Part shown: one piece after another, positions 1 through 5,800 of the stretch
Layout of the letters: each line of letters opens with the position of its first letter
How positions within the stretch are numbered: position 1 is the first letter of the stretch
Origin: Campylobacterota bacterium
GTDB taxonomy: Bacteria > Campylobacterota > Campylobacteria > Campylobacterales > Sulfurovaceae
DNA: 7,904 nt
Assembly (NCBI GenBank): GCA_022600655.1
Contig: JAHZJZ010000369.1
Span: 1-7,904, forward strand
Direction of reading: 5' to 3'
Position numbers and translations under genes: made by a program
The notes under the pieces: model-generated
Told to the model about the DNA's origin: nothing
Database searches by the model: none
What the model saw: only the letters and a program-made list of their open reading frames with translations

Positions 1-459
1 AATAAATTGTCGCTTTTTCTCAGCTTTAAGCGCTTCGATAGCTTCATCAAAGTCTAGTGGTTTATGAAGTTCTAAATCCATAGGAACTAGTTCTATCTCT
101 TCAGTCTCCAAATCAAGTACAGCCTCTGCTTCAACACCTAAGTCCTTAAAAGACATAACTTTATGATCTTTAATCTTGTCGGCATGTCTTCTTAGTGCTT
201 TTTGAGCTCTACTGATTGCAGTATCTGCTGCTGCATACACATCTTTGTCTCTCTGTGTGATGACAATGGTATTTTTATCTTTTAGGTTAATAACAAGCTC
301 AAGTGCAACGCCCTCTTTTGATTTGTTATCTCCTGAGATAATAGTGTTTGTTGAGATAATGTTTAAGTTATATTTGTCTAGTCCATCAATACTTTCTGAA
401 ATATGATTTTTGATAGAATCAGATAATTCAAAATGTCTTCCCACTATATTTTTACTCAT
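1..459 (-). CDS. hpf: Ribosome hibernation promoting factor, long form (3' end outside window)
   Basis: The frame read from the ATG at 459-457 gives 153 codons with no stop before the window edge, so the C-terminus is missing. The protein starts MSKNIVGRHFELSDSIKNHI and has the HPF/RaiA fold pattern: an N-terminal beta strand and helix, a central strand pair (VALELVINLK, NTIVITQR), then a long basic helix (about residues 74-100, DVYAAADTAISRAQKALRRH). This family binds the 30S decoding region in stationary phase or stress and blocks translation. After an acidic linker (about 105-130), KPLDFDEAIEALKAEKKRQF begins the second domain found only in long HPFs, which dimerises 70S ribosomes into 100S particles. 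Long forms are usually about 170-190 residues, so only some 20-30 are probably missing. The start is supported by AAGGA 6 nt upstream and by its own promoter. Family assignment is firm; hibernation activity is inferred from the family. Confidence 0.92.
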   Translation of the reverse strand, partial: MSKNIVGRHFELSDSIKNHISESIDGLDKYNLNIISTNTIISGDNKSKEGVALELVINLKDKNTIVITQRDKDVYAAADTAISRAQKALRRHADKIKDHKVMSFKDLGVEAEAVLDLETEEIELVPMDLELHKPLDFDEAIEALKAEKKRQFI

Positions 460-465
460 GATAAA

Positions 466-470
466 TCCTT
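466..470 (-). promoter_or_regulatory. Shine-Dalgarno site of hpf
   Basis: The minus strand reads AAAAAGGATTTATCATG. AAGGA lies 6 nt before the ATG, a good spacing, and this fixes the hpf start at 459. Confidence 0.75.
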
Positions 471-494
471 TTTCGTCTGTTATACTTAAAAGTT

Positions 495-525
495 AGAGTG
501 GTTAAAAAAAGTTAACTTTAACTCT
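495..525 (-). repeat. Imperfect inverted repeat in the hpf leader
   Basis: AGAGTTAAA (minus strand, 525-517) can pair with TTTAACCACTCT (506-495) if the CC at 501-500 is bulged. The loop contains the palindrome GTTAAC (511-516). It lies between the predicted hpf transcription start and the ribosome binding site, so it could form a leader hairpin or be an operator. The arms are AT-rich and imperfect, so chance is a real alternative. Confidence 0.3.
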
Positions 526-552
526 CTTCTGTTCTATATTTTTAAGTTTACC

Positions 553-558
553 ATTATA
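553..558 (-). promoter_or_regulatory. Predicted sigma70 promoter of hpf (-10 box)
   Basis: The minus strand has a perfect TATAAT in the context TTATTTTTATTAGTTATAAT. No TTGACA-like hexamer sits 16-18 bp upstream; instead that stretch is T-rich. This is the known pattern for housekeeping promoters in Campylobacter and relatives, where the -35 box is weak or absent and periodic T-tracts are present. Transcription would start near 545-546, giving an hpf leader of about 85 nt. It lies downstream of the candidate terminator of the pilin operon, so hpf looks independently transcribed. Confidence 0.6.
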
Positions 559-589
559 ACTAATAAAAATAAATGAATGGTAAATGTCT

Positions 590-621
590 TTAAAAAATTA
601 AATAATTAGTTAATTTTTTAA
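590..621 (-). terminator. Candidate terminator of the pilin operon (AT-only perfect hairpin)
   Basis: Two 12-base arms, TTAAAAAATTAA (590-601) and TTAATTTTTTAA (610-621), are perfect reverse complements around an 8-nt loop. The hairpin begins one base after the TAA stop (624-622) of the last pilin-like gene. It has no G or C in the stem. No separate U-tract follows the structure; the T-run is inside the 3' arm. Its position at the operon end, just before a new promoter, supports a terminator. Low stem stability and general AT-richness are the reasons for doubt. Confidence 0.45.
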
Positions 622-1134
622 TTAAAGCTTTTGTAAAGTTCTTCGGTGAAATGTTATAAATACATCGTTAGTATTATCAGCATCAAGATTTAATGGGTGG
701 TCGAAATCTTTATACTCAACATATACATCAATAATCAGTGAAATGGTCGCATCGAAACCTAAATTGTTTATTGTTGCCCACTGTGTACCTTTACATCCTA
801 CTGGTATAAGATCGTTATTTCCAATATATTGTATATTGGTAGTTATTTTATAAAGATTAGCACTGTCTCCAAATGTTGACTTGATGGTCTCGACACAGTT
901 TGCATTACCTACTCTATCATAATGTGTGGCATAGAGTATGGCTTGTTCTGTATATGACCGTGCTAGTAGCATGGCTTGTTCTTTTTGATACTGTTGCGTG
1001 GTCTCTTTAATGGTTTTACCTGTTACATTCATAATCATCGCGGTAAGTGATGCCATAATGACAATGGTAAAAACAGCCGTCAACATGGAAAATGCAGCTC
1101 TATGTTTTGGAAGATTTTGTTCTGAATGTATCAT
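622..1134 (-). CDS. Type IV prepilin-like minor pilin, PilX/MshP (GspK)-like, lacking Glu+5
   Basis: A 170-residue protein with a class III (type IV pilin) signal. A basic leader ends HRAA, with predicted cleavage after Ala14, then FSMLTAVFTIVIMASLTAMI, a hydrophobic helix typical of pilins. The residue at mature position +5 is Thr19, not the Glu conserved in most pilins. In GspK, the tip pseudopilin of type II secretion, loss of Glu+5 goes with a place at the very tip. An amphipathic helix follows (about 40-70, rich in Gln, Glu and Lys), then a beta-rich C-terminal region with a possible Cys80-Cys114 disulfide and a basic tail, HRRTLQKL. It is last in the operon; its ATG overlaps the preceding stop as ATGA, with AGAAGG 10 nt upstream. 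Length and position fit PilX/MshP. The prepilin class is firm; the subfamily is inferred. Confidence 0.82.
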   Translation of the reverse strand: MIHSEQNLPKHRAAFSMLTAVFTIVIMASLTAMIMNVTGKTIKETTQQYQKEQAMLLARSYTEQAILYATHYDRVGNANCVETIKSTFGDSANLYKITTNIQYIGNNDLIPVGCKGTQWATINNLGFDATISLIIDVYVEYKDFDHPLNLDADNTNDVFITFHRRTLQKL

Positions 1135-2156
1135 CGTATTACAGCCTTCTCTTTACAAGTACTAATATTTATAGGTATTTCATTACCTGTTAATGGGTCT
1201 TTTTCTCTCTGTCCAATATCTTCTTGAGCACAGAGTTTAAACTGTATAACTCCACCATTTTCTGAGAATTTAAATACAGAGACATTGGTCATCAGTATAT
1301 TTCGTGTTCCATCATCAATATAGTTTTCACCATTCCAAGGTTGGTAGTTAGAGTAGAGAACCAAATCATAAAGAGGTTCGTTATCTGAACCAGTAATGGT
1401 GTTTCCAGCACTATCTTCACGTACCTCAGGGGCGATAGCATAAGCACTCCATGCTAGTTTATAACGTTCAGTAATGATTTTTGATTGATTTAGTCTGCTA
1501 AACTTTAGAATCTTATTGCCACTACGTATAACTGGAAAGATACAGTCTGTACTGCTACTAGGGTCTTGGGGAATCAAACCCATACACAGTGGGTTATACT
1601 CATTAGAACCTGTGTAGTGGTTATTTCTATGTCCAAAAATAACAGCAGCAGGTTTGTCTACAAGGTTAACTTCTCCATTAGAGAGATTATTAATAATCGT
1701 TGTAGCTTGATTTAGTGATGACCCTGGTGTTTCAAACTGTTCTCTATTTGTATTATTTGACTCATAGTTAGCTACACCACTCCAGCTAGGAGTACTATAT
1801 GCTGCAAAGCTGTCATAGTCATACCCTATCCACTCTATGGTAGTGTACTCTTCTCCTCCATTAGGAACATCTTTTATAGGTAACCAGTCATCGTCATCAG
1901 CCCAGTTTGTACCACTGGTTGTCTTAAAGGTGTTATGATTTTTTGAAATGGTACTTCCCTGTATACGGTAGCTAAGACGATTTACAATTTGATTGGCAAT
2001 CAACTCAGTCTTGGTACTTACGTTATAAACAGCACGTTGAGTGATGTAGTTTTCATATACCTGTGCAATAATTTGTGATGAGATTGAGGCTATAACCCCT
2101 AAAATAACCAAGACAAAAATAACCTCTATAAGTGAAAATGCACCATGTTTTTTCAT
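1131..2156 (-). CDS. Type IV prepilin-like minor pilin, PilW/MshO (GspJ)-like
   Basis: A 341-residue protein. The short leader MKKHGA is followed by FSLIEVIFVLVILGVIASIS; predicted cleavage by a prepilin peptidase is after Ala6, leaving Phe at +1 and Glu11 at +5, the canonical motif. The N-terminal helix continues to about residue 65 (TKTELIANQIVNRLSYRIQG), as in the long PilW/GspJ-type minor pilins. The rest is a large beta-rich globular domain of about 270 residues with four cysteines, C191/C205 and C309/C334, spaced like two disulfide loops. Near the C-terminus, NVSVFKFSENGGVIQFKLC resembles the closing beta strands common in this class. The start codon shares one base with the upstream stop (TAATG), with GGGAGA 8 nt before it. 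It probably works in the periplasm or inner membrane as part of a pilus-tip or pseudopilus-tip complex with its two neighbours. Assignment to PilW/MshO rather than GspJ rests on size and gene order. Confidence 0.85.
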   Translation of the reverse strand: MKKHGAFSLIEVIFVLVILGVIASISSQIIAQVYENYITQRAVYNVSTKTELIANQIVNRLSYRIQGSTISKNHNTFKTTSGTNWADDDDWLPIKDVPNGGEEYTTIEWIGYDYDSFAAYSTPSWSGVANYESNNTNREQFETPGSSLNQATTIINNLSNGEVNLVDKPAAVIFGHRNNHYTGSNEYNPLCMGLIPQDPSSSTDCIFPVIRSGNKILKFSRLNQSKIITERYKLAWSAYAIAPEVREDSAGNTITGSDNEPLYDLVLYSNYQPWNGENYIDDGTRNILMTNVSVFKFSENGGVIQFKLCAQEDIGQREKDPLTGNEIPINISTCKEKAVIR

Positions 2157-2887
2157 TAGTATTGTCTCCCATCAATAGTATAGGTTCCTAAGTTACATGA
2201 AAAAGCATGAAGTGTAATACTCTTGTTAAGTTCAGGGGTGTCTGAATTGCTTGTTAGATTAACTTGAATTCGTTTTACATTGGTGGCTGTAGCACCTAAA
2301 TCTGAATTAAAAATTCGATTACCTGAATCGACCGTAGTACCAGCTAAAACTGTATTACCATCAGGTCTATCTTCAGCAAAGGTTATACTTGTTGTGATAT
2401 TAACATCATTATCGACATAGTCACCTACACTAATGGTAGTAGTTTCATCATCACTAAAAAGGGTAATACCAAAACTTTCATTATGATAGTCATCAATATC
2501 ATCAAAGCTACTTCTGTTATCTTCATTTAAATCTTTTCCAATGCTTGAAGCATTAATCTCCTCTATAAGATTTGAAGTTCTTACTGAACCAATGGCATTT
2601 CCAGCATTATCTTTTAGTCCATCCAGATTAAAGGGATCACGCGTAATACTAATAATAGGAGCCACTCCCACAGTATGATTTGCATCTCCTTCATCCCAGT
2701 GTTTACTTAACAGTACACCTGTATGAGAAGCTGTAGCAGCTATGGCTTCTTGCTGTAGTGCTACATAACTGCTATTAATAGACTGCTGAATAAGCATAGG
2801 TGATGAGAGTAGTACTATGCCTATTACAACCATGGCAAAGATTAACTCTACCATGGCAACACCTCGTTTAAAGTTTTTCTCTATCAT
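2156..2887 (-). CDS. Type IV prepilin-like minor pilin, PilV/MshD (GspI)-like
   Basis: A 243-residue protein. The basic leader MIEKNFKRG is followed by VAMVELIFAMVVIGIVLLSS; cleavage is predicted after Gly9, putting Val at +1 (unusual; Phe or Met is common) and the conserved Glu14 at +5. The helix runs on through residues 33-62 (QQSINSSYVALQQEAIAATA). The globular part contains FDDIDDYH at 129-135, which resembles the Asp-rich DDVDDY segment I recall from MshD/PilV-type pilins, and later beta strands (KRIQVNLTS, KSITLHAFSC). Only one cysteine (C231) is present. The gene starts 5 bp after the stop of the giant LamG protein and its Shine-Dalgarno is poor (GGTAGTTGAG), so translation probably depends on coupling to that gene. 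It overlaps the next gene by one base. Prepilin identity is firm; the MshD/PilV subfamily is a good inference. Confidence 0.83.
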   Translation of the reverse strand: MIEKNFKRGVAMVELIFAMVVIGIVLLSSPMLIQQSINSSYVALQQEAIAATASHTGVLLSKHWDEGDANHTVGVAPIISITRDPFNLDGLKDNAGNAIGSVRTSNLIEEINASSIGKDLNEDNRSSFDDIDDYHNESFGITLFSDDETTTISVGDYVDNDVNITTSITFAEDRPDGNTVLAGTTVDSGNRIFNSDLGATATNVKRIQVNLTSNSDTPELNKSITLHAFSCNLGTYTIDGRQY

Positions 2888-2892
2888 CTCAA

Positions 2893-5800
2893 CTACCAGT
2901 CCATTTTATTAGAAGATTTGACATTAGACTCTATCTCAGTAATGCCTCCTGTTTGTCCTATACCAGTCATGGTTCCTCTTTGACCTTTAAAGGTATTACG
3001 CCAGAAAGGAGTACCATTTAGCTTAGGGTTTTCGTGGTATCTTAACCACTCATCTACAATCACATCAACCCGTGTGGTGATTTGTGTTGCTGTACCACTG
3101 TAGTGTGTCTCAATACTCTCTATTCTTCCACCTCGACCATCATCATTAAAGTTTGGTAAAGAGGCTATATTTGGTGTAACCGTTGCATCTTTTAATATAA
3201 ACCCTCGTACTTTACCATCGGTATCACTGTCATGCTTTATGGCTGTATACCACCCTAGTTGTGTAATGGCACTGTTAAGCCCCACATCAGCCGTTAGTAT
3301 TTCAGAACACCATGTACGGTTAGCATCACAGAAAATTGAAACCGTAAGAGGTGTTTGGTAAGAACTCTCTAGTGTTGCAGGGTAGTTCTCTGAGTCAGAT
3401 GATACTTTTGCAAAGTAGAATGTTTTAACCTTTCTATCACTGTTAAATATCCCTGTCTCTTCATCTTTAAATGGTACTCTTAGTTCACCGTTAGCATTGG
3501 CTGTAGATGGAACAGAAGTTGCGTTGAACTCATTAAAGACCATTTTGATTGGGTTGGTTGTTGAACTCAAGTTTTTAGCAAAGTTATACAAAATATCAAC
3601 ATGACTTTCACCTTTGTCAGGGTCTAAAAAGAGCGATGCTGGAATGGTCACGTTATTATCAAAGTGTGTATCATCTTCAAGATTATTGACATCTACTGAG
3701 GCATCGTTATAACGCACTATACGTTGTAAGTTAACAGGTGTTCCATCGGTAGTATTAACATCAACAAAAGTTGGTGCATTATAGACTTGGTCAGTGGTGA
3801 TATTATAGTCCAGTGTTACTTCAACATCTTTTGCAAAACAACCTGCTGTATAGTTGGTCAATGTGGTTCCTGCAAACCCTTTAGCAATAACATCCGTTCC
3901 AATACTTACTCCCATATCTTGTCTAAGAGCCAAGTCACTCATATAGGTGTGATTTTTATCGTTGTTTTCTACATTACTAATAAGCGTATTGTTTAAATCA
4001 AACTCATAAGCATAAAACTCTGTTTTTATATTTTTATAGTTTTTATCAACATCTGAACCGATATTACACCCATATCGACCTGAACCATTAGCTGTATTGG
4101 TAGTACTGTCTAAGATACATCCAGCAAGATTTGGGTCAACATTTTTATCATAGTAGGTCCAGTTTATATCTTCAATCTTAAAGTCATAGTTTCCTACATT
4201 ATCATGAGACAGAGTCGCATTTTGAAGCTTTCCATTGTTAAACAGATAGGCTGATTTCGGATTTTCTATCAAATTAGAGTCATTACTATCATGACAACTG
4301 CTTGTACCTGTCTTATCAAACTCTAAGGTGATGTTTAGCTCTTGTGGACTAAATGTTCTATAGGTAGTAGCCACAGAGTCATTATCATCTACCGTTGCTA
4401 TAACATTAAGGTTATATGGATACTCAGCAACCAGTGCCACAGGTTGGGTATCGGTACTATTATTTGTTTTGTAAACTCTATTTTTATACTCACTGGTATC
4501 TTCTATTTTAACACGATAAGCTAAGGGTCTAATGGCAAACATATCACTGTAGCCTGAACCCTCATGAGCATTGTTTACTGTTTTACTATTGTTAAAGTCT
4601 GCTTTGGTGTCAAACTTTCCATAGACAATAGAGCCGTTACCATCAAGTAGACAAGAGACATGGAACTGTGCATATCTGGTTGCTTGTGGAATGATTAAAT
4701 CATCATTTTTTAATACTTTTGTACGACTTTTGAGGTTCCCTTTTTCAAAATAGATATAATCTTCATAGAGAATATCGTTACTTTTGGTTGAGTTATGGTC
4801 ATAGAGAACCACTTTAAGCGTCACATCTTCAATATCATACTCTTGATGTTCTGAACTCTCTTCACTATAGTCAGGTGCATAACTTACTAATGAGTAGTCA
4901 AAATCTCTGTTTACCAGTTGTGTATAGAATTGACTCTTCTGTTGTTGTTGATAGTCTGTTGTTGGTGCGGCAATAGTATCGCTATCTTTTCGCTCCACTC
5001 TAAACTTAACCACATCATCATTGATAATGGTTCCTACACCTCTATTATCTAAAATCAAGATATTATCAGGGGCATAAAGGTCAACATAGAACTCTTCATG
5101 GTTCTCCATGCGTGTATCACCTATGACCTCAGCGACAATATCAAATGTTGTAGTCCCTATAGGAATATCAATATATCTTGCTTGACCATCAAAGTCACCT
5201 TCAGTTGGATGGGTATCGATATGTCCAGCTGTATCTATTGGAGCGATAGCATCCACCCCATCGGTAAAGGTCACCCATAGTCCAGAAGCAACGGTTGTTG
5301 CTTGACTAAAGGTTAGCGTAAACGTAAACTCTTTTCGTCCACTGTCTCCTTCTGTATCTGTTACATCATTAATAGTAACAGATACAGGCTCAGAAACATT
5401 GGCATCAGGACAGCTTGTACCATCGTTGAAGAAGGTTAAATTCTCTGTTGATGAGAGAGCATAGACGGCACCTGTAATAGGGTCTGCTTTATAGAACCCA
5501 CCCTCATTTGCCATCATAAAGATATCACCATCTCTGTCAGCAAAAACAAGACTGATGTATGAGGTCATATCACTATGGCTCTCTCCTATGGTCTCTATCT
5601 CTCCTGTAGAGATATTGATTTTTGCTACTTTATCATTGTTATAATCACTATCTCCATCGCCATCGCCAACTAGCATGGTGTAGAAGTAACTACCTGTGTT
5701 ATCAATTGCCATATCCCAAAATCTTACACTCTCTGATAGATTAATGGTTGAAACCACTTGCATAAGGTCGATGTTGATTTTATACATACTATTACTTGCC

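Noticed and set aside
511..516. GTTAAC palindrome as a stand-alone operator
   Set aside because: A single 6-bp palindrome in an AT-rich leader is expected by chance; only the larger imperfect inverted repeat is listed, with low confidence.
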